This document shows positions 18,851-29,527 of a stretch of 64,000 bases of DNA, piece after piece. A model generated the notes under the pieces. The model was not told the origin of the DNA and ran no database searches. It saw only the letters and a program-made list of their open reading frames with translations. Positions within the stretch are counted from its first letter, which is position 1; every line of letters begins with the position of its first letter. This DNA is from Trichomonas vaginalis G3 (taxonomy: Eukaryota > Parabasalia > Trichomonadida > Trichomonadidae). The DNA is taken from NCBI RefSeq assembly GCF_026262505.1, contig NC_067204.1:21731300-21795299 (forward strand), read 5' to 3'. The translations under genes were made by a program, and so were the position numbers.

Positions 18851-19730
18851 ATGCAAGTCAGAAATATTCAGAACATAGCACCGAGTCTAACTGACAAGAG
18901 TATAAAGATATACTATGAACACGTTATGATGAAACCAACCAAAATTCAAGAAAGTCAGTATACTTATGAATATCCAAGACACTGGGTAGAGTATGTAGGA
19001 GGTGAGAAAGCTATTGAAATCAGACAGTTCGAAGTATTCCAGCAGGAAGGACAATATTATTGAAGAACTTTAATGTTTTGAGGTATAATGATGAAACAAA
19101 GAAGCAAGATAGTTTTCCCATTGCTGTGTATGTGAACCTAGACACAGGAGATGACATGAAAGTTTTTAACACAAAGCTTCAAACGGTAGTGAGAGAACAA
19201 CTGACTGCGGAAGGGCATCCATTACCTTCAGAAGTTACCATAGCATATAATTTTGAAACAAACTCAATAGATTTTAAAGTCATCTCTGCAAAGAAGTCAG
19301 GTTTTACATTTAATGAAGCAGATGTATATTCGAATGAAAACTTCAAAGCTATTGCATGGTTAGATAATGACGATTGCTTTAAGAAAATATTTAAATTCAG
19401 TGACTCAACGATGTCAATAGATGACCTTCGTGGAATGTTACCATCGATGTTTACAGTAGAAGGTTCAGCAGGATTGCTTACAAGATTGTCAATTGGTGGT
19501 ATTTGGTCTCGTGAGAACATTGTTATAAAATCCAGTATAAGTGAATTTGCTGAAGAATCTATATTATGTCTTTCAAACTACATGTATTCGCCGCGAAGCA
19601 TTATAGTATAACAAACTTTGTCAGTAAGTTTAACATAAGACTTGTCGAACCTTCTTCAATGAAAGATGTTGTGCTACCTAAAGATGGAAAGGATGGACTC
19701 ATTATTGAGATGATTTTAATTGCATATTAA
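18851..19730 (+). pseudogene. Jelly-roll structural protein gene, probably broken
   Basis: Starts at ATG 18851 (MQVRNIQNIAPSLTDKS), 16 bases from the divergent ATPase start. It is sheet-rich across about 290 codons. The end has a strand-rich VVLPKDGKDGLIIEMILIAY, the kind of terminal strand seen in other jelly-roll candidates here. It appears interrupted. Likely a minor capsid or penton-like protein, by neighbourhood and composition. The next frame begins directly after its stop (TAAATG). Confidence 0.45.
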
Positions 19731-19954
19731 ATGAGCTTGTTCTTGAAGGTCATTCATGATGAAATAACTGTTGTAGAAGATGTTAGCAATTGTTCAGACA
19801 TTTTGAAGCGTATAGATGAGATAAGAAAGAAGTTATGAAGCCGCAACGCGGCGAGGACGAAGTCCATGAGAATGTTTATGTTTCATTGACTTTCTCCAGT
19901 AACGAGAACTTTTATGAGATAATATTGAAGAGAGATGATTTTAATATGGTGTAA
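19731..19954 (+). other. Short coding-like stretch with GC double hairpin
   Basis: A short frame starts at ATG 19731 right after the previous stop. The stretch has Polinton-like codon use and contains GCCGC-AAC-GCGGC (19840-19852) and GGAC-GAA-GTCC (19855-19865). The end at 19954 again abuts the next ATG (TAAATG). Product unknown. Confidence 0.4.
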
Positions 19955-20470
19955 ATGGTAGCTTGGGCAGCTTTAGGCGCAATGGGAACAAAAGCATTAG
20001 CATTTGGAGCAAAAGCACTTGGAGCTTATGACGCAGTAAATAAAATGAGTGGAGGAAGGGTTTCGAAGACATTAGATGCAAATAAAGGGAAGATTGGAGG
20101 CTGGGTTGCAAAGAAGTTAAGATTAAATAAAATAGGGCTCATAAATAAAGCATCCAATTTGGTTGCGACTGAGTCAGAAAATGCTTTAGGAAAGGACGAT
20201 GAGTTTGCAAAACACGCAAAAGACTTTAATGACCAGATGAAAGGTGAAACAATGCATTTAAATAGATTCGATGGAACTCTTCCTCCACCAGTAGTTCTTC
20301 CGTATGGTCCCTATGGAATGTATGGAAATCCTTACGAAAGACCATTTGACCCATTGACTGGTGGAAGTAACTGGTATCATTACGGACGAAGAAGAAAGAC
20401 AGTCAAGTTGGAGACAGACGTGAAGAAAGCAACTAAAAAGAAACCAAGGAAGAGAGTTATAAAGCAATGA
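19955..20470 (+). CDS. Small basic virion-protein candidate
   Basis: A complete 171-residue frame. The N-terminal 30 residues are a Gly/Ala-rich amphipathic or membrane-active helix (AWAALGAMGTKALAFGAKAL). The middle has a Pro/Tyr/Gly patch (PYGPYGMYGNPYERPFDPLT). The C-terminus is strongly basic (KKATKKKPRKRVIKQ). An amphipathic start plus a basic end resembles adenovirus-type minor core/membrane-lytic proteins in layout only; no sequence match is claimed. It sits among structural genes. Confidence 0.5.
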   Translation: MVAWAALGAMGTKALAFGAKALGAYDAVNKMSGGRVSKTLDANKGKIGGWVAKKLRLNKIGLINKASNLVATESENALGKDDEFAKHAKDFNDQMKGETMHLNRFDGTLPPPVVLPYGPYGMYGNPYERPFDPLTGGSNWYHYGRRRKTVKLETDVKKATKKKPRKRVIKQ

Positions 20471-20477
20471 ATTCAAC

Positions 20478-20535
20478 AGGGTGAAAAAACAGGTGAAAAA
20501 AGAGGTGAGATTCACCACTTCACCTAAATTTATTT
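20478..20535. repeat. AGGTGA block without hairpins (second empty copy)
   Basis: GGTGAAAAAACAGGTG, then GAGGTGAGATTCACC running directly into ACTTCACCTAAATTT. It is related to the blocks at 9440-9742, 10785-10885 and 11655-11735, and lacks the GC hairpin pair. Confidence 0.7.
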
Positions 20536-20608
20536 TTGTGCTATGTTTTCATACGTGTGAGGGTGGTGATATCATTATTTTTTATTTTATTTTTTATTTT
20601 ATTATTAA

Positions 20609-20929
20609 ATGACGAAAACTATTGAGATAACAAACTACAACGGTCATGAGTTCAAGAATTTGTTCTTCGTTCCTCGTGAAAATACATTCTATCAGATACG
20701 AGGGAGAAAGGGTAAAGTTAGTTTGAGCGTTTATGAAGGAATGAAGAATGGAAAGTTTATACAAGCATACGATACAAACGGTAAGCGTGTTTCATTAGCT
20801 TTGTCAAAACTTACTAACATTTATTTTGACAGTGATTTTGACTCTGACGATTGGAGCGACAGCAGCGATACTGAAGATATGAACTATTGTGTGAAGCACA
20901 GCAATGGAAGAGTTGCAATACTTTTATAA
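20609..20929 (+). CDS. Small acidic-tailed Polinton protein
   Basis: A complete 106-residue frame after an AT-rich leader (repeats of TTTTATTTTATT). The N-terminal 70 residues look like a small beta-barrel, followed by a run of Asp/Ser (DSDFDSDDWSDSSDTED). Function unknown. It is the last gene before the right end of the element. Confidence 0.55.
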   Translation: MTKTIEITNYNGHEFKNLFFVPRENTFYQIRGRKGKVSLSVYEGMKNGKFIQAYDTNGKRVSLALSKLTNIYFDSDFDSDDWSDSSDTEDMNYCVKHSNGRVAILL

Positions 20930-21067
20930 GTGAGAACGTTTATTTTTACAGTAGTAAGGTGAAGTGGTTGGCGGCTTTATAAATATTTAAGGTTAAGTTG
21001 GTGTTTGTGTTTGTGTTGTAAAATATACGTTAACGGTTTTGTAAAGTGTCAAATTCACAAGTATTGC

Positions 21068-21094
21068 GTACGGAGGAACGCAGTGCCTCCGTAC
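21068..21094. repeat. Palindrome at the Polinton/MULE junction
   Basis: GTACGGAGG and its exact complement CCTCCGTAC flank a 9-base loop (27 bases in all). It lies where Polinton-like sequence gives way to transposase-like sequence. Confidence 0.7.
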
Positions 21095-21099
21095 ACGAG

Positions 21100-22892
21100 A
21101 TAACCATACTAACTGATGAATTAAAATCTGGATGATTTAATGTTTCATTAAATAATGCCATAATTTTTTCTCTTTTTTCATTAATAAAACTTAGTGATCA
21201 TTGTATCTTTATCTGTTAGATCGATCGATTTGAGTATATCTGCATCATGAACTGGAATATTTTCGAACAATGAACTCGATTCTATGGAACCATATGGAGA
21301 AATCTCGTTCTGAGCCAAAGAAAGATCACTTACGTTGTATTGTTTGATAGAAAAATTTTTTTCTCAAGTTCTTTTTGAAAGCAGTCAAGAATATAATTTT
21401 TGTAGCTATCAGTGATAACGGTTTTTATATGGCGCTCGATCTTCTGGTTATTTTTGATGCGTTATATTTATCTAATTGGATTTGAGATATCTTCTTAATA
21501 GCTTCATAAATGTTTGGATGTTTTAACGAAGAAAATTCTGAATGCATACTCTCGAGGCAATCATTAGTGAATATTGCAGTTGCATTATTATATTGAGATA
21601 TTAAATTGTAGTGCGGCAACCAAACTTTGTTGAAATATCAATATAATCTTTGATCGAATCAACTTTATTTTGATTAATTATATGCATTGTAAGTACAAAT
21701 TCTTCATGAGACATGAATGGAGTAATAGAATATAGCTTAATAAAGAATTTTGTAAAGTATTGAAATTTTTTGTATATAAAGTGCTACAAGTTTTCCTGTG
21801 TAAAGCTTGTTTGAAATGAAATAGGCATCCAATTATACGGACTTTAGGGAAAATTTGTTGAAGTGCCTCTATCATTCCCTTTTCAAAATCACAATGAATT
21901 TGAATTAGCTTTGAAAATTGAAATCCCTTGACAGTAAAAATATATTCAAATGCCTTCTTATAAGATTCAAATGTGCGGTTTTTCATGAATATAAATAAAA
22001 GTGGTAGATAATGATTTGTTGAAGGTTCACAAATCATAATTGTTAGCATCTGTCCTTTTTGAAAATGTTTTGGTGTAATTTTAAAAGTTCCATCGCAAAA
22101 TAAATCTGTGGCTTCTTTTGCAAATTGAATTGCCTTCTCAAAACCAAAAAACATCGTCTCACAATTTGCTTGAAAATCATGGCCAATGAAAAACTGCTCG
22201 CCATTTATTAAACAAAAATTAGCAATTTCATCGTCTGTAATTTTTTCTCCAACAGAAAATTTTCTGGACTTATTATAAACTTCCCTGACCAATGAATCTT
22301 TAATTAATGGGTTTTCATCAGTACCAACAGCAAGTTCTGTCATAAATTTTTTAATCTGCTGAAAAGTGCCGTTGTCTTCAGAAAATTTTGCCATTGCCTT
22401 ATTGTATATTTCTGTCAGAGTCATTGATTTATGAAGATCATTTTTTTCATTTTGTAACTTTTTAAATTGTCTGCATTCGGGTATATGTTCCTTTTGTAAA
22501 TCTTCGGAAACTGAACTGTTCTCAATTTTAACTAAATAACGTGCTTGACAAGAATGATCGATGCAACGGTAGTAACGTTCAATATTATTTGAATTAATAA
22601 TATTTGTATGATCATGCGAATAAAGCATATCTTTGCGAACAATTGTATCAGGATATTTTCCAGTAACTGCGGGAATATTTTTAACTGCAATATAACTAAA
22701 ATATCTTCTGACAGCTTTAGATTCATTTTCGGCGTATTTAATATTAAAATATTGAAGAACTTGTTTGATTATATTCGTTTTTTCATCTCTCGATGTTGAT
22801 TTTTGGTATTTATCAGATTGTTCCCTGATAAATATTTTATTTTCGTCTGTAAAGTTTGCTCTTTTTTGATTAAATATAGATGATTTTCCCAT
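21100..22892 (-). pseudogene. Mutator-like (MULE) transposase, frameshifted and truncated
   Basis: The 404-residue frame from ATG 22892 (21678-22892) has an N-terminal zinc-finger-like part with Cys and His near residues 110-140 (YYRCIDHSCQARYL ... HIPEC), then a MULE DDE core: first Asp in LFCDGTFKI (about residue 267), second Asp in IHCDFEKGM (about 335), and the Cys-x2-His motif GCLFHFKQALHRK (about 356-359). Past residue 370 the frame degenerates. A second frame at 21425-21619 carries TNDCLESMHSEFSS, the usual region after the core, so at least one frameshift separates them. The 3' part breaks up near 21.1 kb, next to the Polinton end. Non-functional. Confidence 0.85.
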
Positions 22893-22946
22893 TAAAAAAT
22901 GAAATGATGCAAAATTTACGAAAACCGTTCGAAAATTGAATCAAAA

Positions 22947-23509
22947 ATGAAAAGTAATACTTAAATGAGAATTCTTTGAGATATTGGTCTTAGATTGAAT
23001 GTAGCGTCATTCTTATATAGAATATATATTCATATCATCGGAAATATGATAAAAAGCATATAATAAATGTCAAAAAAGTGAACAAATAAGCAAAGATATT
23101 TTTTAAAAAACAATGAAAAGTAATACTTAAATGAGGAATTCTTTGAGATATTGGTCTTAGATTGAATGTAGCGTCATTCTTATATAGAATATATATTCAT
23201 ATCATCGGAAATATGATAAAAAGCATATAATAAATGTCAAAAAAGTGAACAAATAAGCAAAGATATTTTTTAAAAAACAATGAAAAGTAATACTTAAATG
23301 AGGAATTCTTTGAGATATTGGTCTTAGATTGAATGTAGCGTCATTCTTATATAGAATATATATTCATATCATCGGAAATATGATAAAAAGCATATAATAA
23401 ATGTCAAAAAAGTGAACAAATAAGCAAAGATATTTTTTAAAAAACAATGAAAAGTAATACTTAAATGAGGAATTCTTGAGATATTGGTCTTAGATTGAAT
23501 GTAGCGTCA
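22947..23509. repeat. Tandem repeat, 167-bp unit, 3.4 copies
   Basis: Units begin (ATGAAAAGTAATACTTAAAT) at 22947, 23113, 23280 and 23447, spacing 166, 167 and 167. The copies are almost identical, so the expansion is recent. Each contains GTAGCGTCATTCTTATATAG and a run with AAGCATATAATAAATGTC. The last copy stops after the GTAGCGTCA segment. No coding potential. Confidence 0.95.
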
Positions 23510-23545
23510 CAAATTTCACAAATATAATTTACTATACAATTTTAT

Positions 23546-23553
23546 TCATTTTT
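23546..23553 (+). promoter_or_regulatory. Trichomonad initiator (Inr)
   Basis: TCATTTTT 13 bases upstream of ATG 23559. In trichomonads the start of transcription lies in a TCA-type Inr within about 20 bases of the ATG. Confidence 0.6.
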
Positions 23554-23558
23554 TTAAA

Positions 23559-24665
23559 ATGGCTGACGACAGTCTGTATCAACTAACTCAACTAGTCAAG
23601 CATAATGATTATTCTTCGGATTCATTAAATCAACTTTATCAATGCATAAGTACAATGACAGAAAGATCAATTGGATGCTTGAATTGGGATAAATTTTTCA
23701 AAAAAATCACAGTGACTGATGAAGTTCTTTTACATTTTTTAGCATCCTTTTAAACATTGAAAAGATATCAGAATGTTTCAAGGATTCTATTTTTTATCAC
23801 AATATTAATCTTGAAAAATTCAGTAATTTAACTGAAACAGAACAACAAACAATTTTAAATTCCTACAAAGCGGATAAATTTACATATTACATAATGTGCT
23901 CACAAATTGTAAAATCAAACTGGAACAATTTATCCCAAACTTTAGTTAATATTGCAAATCAATATTTGCCATTTTTAGATGAAGAAAAGCAAATATATAT
24001 ATTTACTGAAATAACTGGCAATTATCAAAATTTTGAAATTTCAGTTGCAAACTTGTTACTTTTTTATGAAAACAATGAAAAAATTAAGCAACTGTTTTAA
24101 TTTAACATTGTTCCAGCAAATTTATTCCAAAAATGGAATCAAGCAAATGATATTTTTTGCTGCAAATACAATTTGTTGCAATAACACTTCTATCAATTTT
24201 TACAATCTCCTTGAAATTGAAGAAATGAATCCATTTGATTTTTTTTTTATTTCTCAATTCAATATAAAGAGATATTAAATTGCGATGATTTTCCAAAAGT
24301 TACAGAAGTAATCACAGGTTTAATCTCAGCTTCAAATATTAATGCTATTATGCGAATTTGCCAAAAAAATTTGGATAAAATTACATTTTATAAATGTAAT
24401 TATTGCCATATTACCTCAATATGGAATTTATCACACAAATGCAGCAATAATTCTTCCTGATGAAGATTTATTAATCAAATTATTAAAATTCATAGAAAAA
24501 ACAGAAAAAGCAACAGATGAATTATTCGAACCGGAGAATGATTTGGGTTTCTATGAATATTTAAATTCGATTTTCTCAGATATTACATCTGCGAGAAATA
24601 AGCAATTTCTCTTGGAATTTCTAAATACCCATGAAGATGACTTCACTTATGATCAAACATTGTGA
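23559..24665 (+). pseudogene. Decayed host gene of unknown function
   Basis: An Inr and ATG are intact, and the first 64 codons are open (MADDSLYQLTQLVKHNDYSS). The coding pattern then hops between frames: a frame at 23894-24100, another at 24033-24278, and the last at 24342-24665, ending LNTHEDDFTYDQTL. Helical, Asn/Gln/Phe-rich segments run throughout. At least three frameshifts are needed. No domain is recognised; it could be an alpha-helical repeat protein. Confidence 0.6.
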
Positions 24666-25990
24666 GGTCATTTTTGATCAACAAATTAATTGAAATTCCG
24701 ATCAAAAAAAATTCACAAATTGGATCAAAAAAAATCGAATCTCAAGTTAAAAATAAAAAATTTCTACATTTTTATCAAATTTAGATTTTTTTTTCAAATC
24801 ATGCGAATTGAATGAATAATTGCATATTTTATCCCATGCATCTAGAAGTATGTGTAATATTTTTGCTTTCATCAAGAAATTGTCGAATTTGATCTTAATT
24901 TTTTTTGAAAAATATACTTTTAGAAAAAGAAATAGTGATTAGCTGCCCATGCTGTAAAAGGGTTATTTTTACAAGTAAAAAAATGTTATTTTTCGAGCAA
25001 GTCGAGGCTTTTTTACCATCTTATTTTTGAAAAATTTACGAAAAATTATATCTGAAAAAATGCTTCATTTGGATATCTTACAATGATAAAATACCAATGT
25101 TGCTGGGATATAATAGCTACACCTGGACATCTACGACATTAATGCGTATGACAGGTAAAGTTGATTTCAAAAGTATAGCCTGAAAAGATTACAATAAATC
25201 AACGATAATTCAAAAAAATTTCTTATAAGTTAACATAATAAAAATTTAATTTTTATATTGCTTGTATTATACTTAAGTATATAATATATTTAAATCTTAG
25301 AATGAAAATTCGGGACGCCCTAGCTATTCAATTTTCCCTTAGGACGCCCATAAACCTCTCAAAAATGTGATGTAAATATCACAATTTTGAGAAATTTACA
25401 CTAGGACGCCTTAGGACGCCAACCCCATTTTTTACCAATTTAATTACACCTTAGATCATGTAGATAGTATCTTTTTCAATCAAACTATTTGTATTCTTGC
25501 TCAGATGTTATATTGTTCAGGAAATGACTGTAAATTGAATAAAAATAATTCAATAAAACTATTATTCAGCGAAAAGTAAATGAGCCGCATTTCATTCTAT
25601 AGTGTTCCAATTTTCATTCTGACAAAAATCGATTGTAGTTCCAAAATCTCGAGTCCCAACCTTCAGAAAAATTGTGATAAAAGAATTCAATTAAGATCAT
25701 GTGATTTTGTTAATAGTACTATTCTCCTAATGGTTCTATTTCAATTTCTGACATAAAAGAATTCAATTAAGATCAATTAATCATTCTCAATTTGTTTGGC
25801 ATCTCTAACTTTATGTCCTAATTGATCAAGCGAAAAGCTGTTATAGTACCTAATATAGATGTTATACTTTTTGTTATTACAAAAAAGATAAAATTTTTTT
25901 ATCTGAGTGTGTCAGAAAGGTAAGTGCACTACTAAAAATGTCAAAAAATGAAGTTTAAAATTAAAAAAAGTTACATTTATAATTTTATTT
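24666..25990. other. Intergenic AT-rich region with GGACGCC motifs
   Basis: No gene seen. Four copies of GGACGCC lie within about 110 bases (near 25313, 25342, 25404 and 25414), including CTAGGACGCCTTAGGACGCC. A direct repeat ATAAAAGAATTCAATTAAGA occurs at 25677 and 25753. The region is downstream of the genes on both sides. Confidence 0.6.
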
Positions 25991-28900
25991 TTAACCTTTT
26001 GGTTTCCAAGGAGAAGCACAGAATGGGCAAGTAGGCTGTAAGCAGTGAGCGAACCACTTTGACAAACAAGCACCGTGGAACTTTTGACCGCAAACAGAAC
26101 ACTTGACCTTCGGAATTCTTTGTTGATCGTCCAAATATGAATAACAAATTGTACATGGTTCCTTTTCCTGCAATTCCTTAACAATATAATTATGCCATGA
26201 TCTAATACCTGCTTCCACACCTTGTCCTTGAATGATTGCAGCAGCAACTCTTGATCTCAAATCACTAGAATTCTCACCTTTATCAATATTGCAAGAAACT
26301 TTTTCTCTCCTGAATGGATAAATGTCAGGAAGAGTTATATCCATTTTTATTGGAACACTCGCTGCATCTTCGACGTAAACACATGAGATTGTCATGTTTC
26401 TTACGTTCGTTTGGATTGTTGTGTTTCCGAGTTTGACTTTCTTTAATTTCTTTGCCAAAATCTCGAAAACTCTTTGTGTTCCACGTTTTGTCATTTCTCT
26501 ATTCAAAGGATGTAAAATGTTATTTGAAAGTTTTGTCGACCAATCAAAAGCTGTTGCAGGAAATGTCGAAATCAAATTGATGAAATCATCACTTTCTATT
26601 GACAATGAATCGAAAATTGAGAATAATTCAGATGTAAATGAATTGACCATGTCCATTCTCTTTTGATATGGCATGATTTCTAAAGAAAGAACAATCAAAT
26701 GCCATGAAAGTGGATTTGTCAAATTCAAGTTCGATTCAAGTCTGCATTCAATGATATCCCAAACATTGAAGTACCTGATAAGCTGTGAAAATTGTTTGGA
26801 AAGCATCTTTGAAGTAGGTGAAGTGAAGTGATGTCCGACCAATTTGAGGAGTGTCAAAAATTTGTTTGGAGACAATAACTGAGCAATTCTCATCGCAGAA
26901 GCAAATTCGCGTTCAACAGGAGATGGAAGTGGATAAAATTCGACAGATTTGTCAATAACCGTTTGTAAAGTTTCTTGTAAACTGTCAAATCTCATTTCAA
27001 TGTCTCTCAAAATTGACAAAATTCTCAATGTGAGGAAGAAGTCAAATTTATTGTCACTTTTTGCACCTTTTTCAATGAAAGGCACGAATTCATCGATTGA
27101 CATTATTATCGGTGCAGAATGTTCCAAAACATTGATTACTTGCCTCAAAGAAATTGTCAAGTTTTCATTGGAAATCAAATTAGATTTCGGAGTGAAATGA
27201 TTCCATTCATTTTGAATTACAGAAGAAATCAAATCATTGTTGATATTCATTGGTGGTTCTATCAATGAAAGAGCTTCTAAAACAATGCCTGTCTTAGGAA
27301 GTTTGTCGTAACTCAAGTTGTTACTAGCACAAATCGCTGAAAGTGAAATGACATCGTTATTTTTGATAGCAAGTTCACTTAATTCGGGGTGAAGTGAACA
27401 ATAATCCCATAATTTACTTGGAACAAGTGTCCAGTCGATATTCCTGATGTACAAAAAGATCTCAAGCCATGGACACTTCCTGTTCAATGTGGAACTCAAT
27501 AATTCAATGAATTTGTCTTGTGGAAGTTTGTCAAAACCGATTTTTTCCCACAATTCTAAATAAAAGACTGGATTGTCCTTTGGATGTATATCTATTGATA
27601 AAGGATCGATTTGGCTGGATTCTATGAACTTGTAGACTTGTTCAGCCAAATTATTCTGTTTTGTATCGTTAATAATTTTCGGAATGTGGTCGACCAACAA
27701 AGGAATGATTTTGTCGCCTGGTTCGAGTACTTCAACTGAAAGACAGTTCAAAAAGGCTGTCAAAACCTTCTCAGTTGGTTTTGTGTAGTACTCGAATAAG
27801 ACAGGATCTGCTTCTTCGTTTTCCTGGATCTCGTTGAGGATGGCTTCTTCCATTTCGGACTCGATTTTCTCGTTTTGAGGGAAAATCTGGATGAGAATAC
27901 GATATAATCCGATTGATTGTTTTAATAATTCGCCGGTCATGGCCAAAAGCTCATCGCAACGCAAGCAATCGTAGCCAGCAGACCAATTAGGAAGGAAATA
28001 ACGAACGGTTTCTGGGAATTGTTTAATAATTGCTGGCATCTCATCAGTTCTTGCGTAAAGCTGAATGAGTTCTGCGCGCTTTTGGTCAGAAGCCTTTTCT
28101 ATTGGTATATCTATGATTGATGGCCAGGTCTTGCGAATTATTGTTGAGCCAAGATTCTTAATCAAGCGGATAATCGTGTTAATTCCTATTGTTTCACGTG
28201 TCTTTAGCCAGTCAACGCATGACTGAGTATCCAGGTATTGCAAATACTCTGTTGCTCTGTCGTCATTTCCTGATTCAAGTGAAGATCTGACTCTTGGATC
28301 GGAAGAAATGCCGACAAAGTACTTCAAATCGACTTGTCCGAGGAATCTGCTGGGTGGTGTCTTGGAAATAGCACCATTGAACAGTTGATACAAACAATCA
28401 TTGCTTGGTTTAAGCTCAATACGGTCAGATGACAGATCAAAGAGTATCTTGAAGAATAAATTGGCAAGTTCGATATCAGGAAGTGATGAAACAGTGTTCA
28501 AAGCGCTTTCTACGAAGCTTTGATCGGCAATTCTTGTAAGTAATGCAGGAATTCCGGTTTTAATCGGATCGTAGTAGAGTGTTAATGCAGGAAGAATGGC
28601 TGATCTGACTTTTTCTGTCGTCAAATACTCTTTGTCCATGTAAATCGAAATTAATTTAATTAATCGGGATTGGCAGAGAGGAGAAGACTCTGATCCGATG
28701 AGTTTGAGTATCAAATCGGCATATTCGTTTCCGAAAAAATCGTTTTGCGTGTTAATGGCGATGTATAAGTAAGCGGAAGATCTCATTTGAGTTGTAGACT
28801 GAGGCAAGAACTTTGCGTCCTTCAGGGATATCCATCTGCGTAATTGGACATCTCCGAAAGAGGAAAGAACTTCTGGGGCAAACTTGCAAGCGCTTAATAA

Positions 28901-29527
28901 CAAAGTTGATAAAATAAGGGTTGCTGAAGCGACTCTACCCCAGTTTTCGATTTCATCGTTGTTAGAAAAGTGTTTTTCCATATCTTTTAAGTCATTATAT
29001 GAGTATTTGATGCGAAGACTAATTTCAGAGCGTAATTTTGAGATAATTGCATTTTTCTTTTCTGATGTTGAGAAATATCCATTAAATATGGCTTTTGCAG
29101 CATTGCTTATCTCTTGTTCTGTATCACAAGAGTATAAAAGTAATGATGGGAAAATTTTTGGTGCAAATTCAACGATATCTCTACCTAATTTCTCACATAT
29201 TTTCTGTATGAAGTTGACTGCAAGTATTCTTACGTTTGGATGATAGTCAATAAACGTTTGATCGAATAATGCTATACTTGGTGTAACGGCAACAAGGAAT
29301 TCCTGATGGTCATCCATCATCGGTATCTTCTCAGAAAGAGAAGCAAAGCCGTCTTTTTTGATTTGGACGTTTGGTTTCGACATTTGCATGAAAGTTGCCC
29401 GAATTGAAGAGTCAGAAATCGCTGTTGCTGTCGCAGCAGCTGGGAGACGGACATTTTGCGATGTTCCGTACATCTCAAATGTGGCTAACGGAGCTCCACG
29501 TGGTGCAAAATTGGCAATCTTTTTCAT
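25991..29527 (-). CDS. LTN1: Listerin-like E3 ubiquitin ligase (LTN1 family)
   Basis: The product is an E3 ligase that ubiquitylates nascent chains on stalled 60S ribosomal subunits (ribosome quality control). From ATG 29527 it has 1178 residues, shorter than yeast or animal listerin. Most is HEAT/ARM-like helical repeat. The last 60 residues are a RING finger of the listerin kind: CTICYSYLDDQQRIPKVKC, then CGQKFHGACLSKWF and PTCPFC. An RWD-like segment precedes it. Start choice: the frame extends to 29764, but TCATTTG (an Inr) lies 3 bases upstream of ATG 29527, and the listerin-like N-terminal region follows it. Intact, ordinary single-copy-type gene. Confidence 0.85.
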   Translation of the reverse strand: MKKIANFAPRGAPLATFEMYGTSQNVRLPAAATATAISDSSIRATFMQMSKPNVQIKKDGFASLSEKIPMMDDHQEFLVAVTPSIALFDQTFIDYHPNVRILAVNFIQKICEKLGRDIVEFAPKIFPSLLLYSCDTEQEISNAAKAIFNGYFSTSEKKNAIISKLRSEISLRIKYSYNDLKDMEKHFSNNDEIENWGRVASATLILSTLLLSACKFAPEVLSSFGDVQLRRWISLKDAKFLPQSTTQMRSSAYLYIAINTQNDFFGNEYADLILKLIGSESSPLCQSRLIKLISIYMDKEYLTTEKVRSAILPALTLYYDPIKTGIPALLTRIADQSFVESALNTVSSLPDIELANLFFKILFDLSSDRIELKPSNDCLYQLFNGAISKTPPSRFLGQVDLKYFVGISSDPRVRSSLESGNDDRATEYLQYLDTQSCVDWLKTRETIGINTIIRLIKNLGSTIIRKTWPSIIDIPIEKASDQKRAELIQLYARTDEMPAIIKQFPETVRYFLPNWSAGYDCLRCDELLAMTGELLKQSIGLYRILIQIFPQNEKIESEMEEAILNEIQENEEADPVLFEYYTKPTEKVLTAFLNCLSVEVLEPGDKIIPLLVDHIPKIINDTKQNNLAEQVYKFIESSQIDPLSIDIHPKDNPVFYLELWEKIGFDKLPQDKFIELLSSTLNRKCPWLEIFLYIRNIDWTLVPSKLWDYCSLHPELSELAIKNNDVISLSAICASNNLSYDKLPKTGIVLEALSLIEPPMNINNDLISSVIQNEWNHFTPKSNLISNENLTISLRQVINVLEHSAPIIMSIDEFVPFIEKGAKSDNKFDFFLTLRILSILRDIEMRFDSLQETLQTVIDKSVEFYPLPSPVEREFASAMRIAQLLSPNKFLTLLKLVGHHFTSPTSKMLSKQFSQLIRYFNVWDIIECRLESNLNLTNPLSWHLIVLSLEIMPYQKRMDMVNSFTSELFSIFDSLSIESDDFINLISTFPATAFDWSTKLSNNILHPLNREMTKRGTQRVFEILAKKLKKVKLGNTTIQTNVRNMTISCVYVEDAASVPIKMDITLPDIYPFRREKVSCNIDKGENSSDLRSRVAAAIIQGQGVEAGIRSWHNYIVKELQEKEPCTICYSYLDDQQRIPKVKCSVCGQKFHGACLSKWFAHCLQPTCPFCASPWKPKG

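Larger units (their letters stand above)
1..21095. mobile_element. Polinton/Maverick-type virus-like element, left end outside window
   Basis: Seen: a dense run of genes on both strands with very short spacers. They include an rve integrase with chromodomain, an FtsK/HerA-type ATPase, a likely double jelly-roll capsid gene, jelly-roll minor-capsid candidates, a collar-type fibre gene, an HNH nuclease, KilA-N proteins and a primase-helicase. Known: integrase, packaging ATPase and capsid genes together define Polintons/Mavericks, which are abundant in trichomonads. The left end lies beyond base 1. The right end is placed near a palindrome at 21068-21094, where MULE-like sequence begins; terminal repeats cannot be compared. 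The copy is broken, with roughly 15-25 breaks over the visible part, but several genes look whole, which suggests a moderately old insertion. No polymerase B is visible. Confidence 0.85.

Noticed and set aside
4025-19865. GC hairpins as bacterial-type terminators or bacterial contamination
   Set aside because: They lack consistent T-tracts, sit inside genes as well as spacers, and the surrounding genes are eukaryotic or Polinton.
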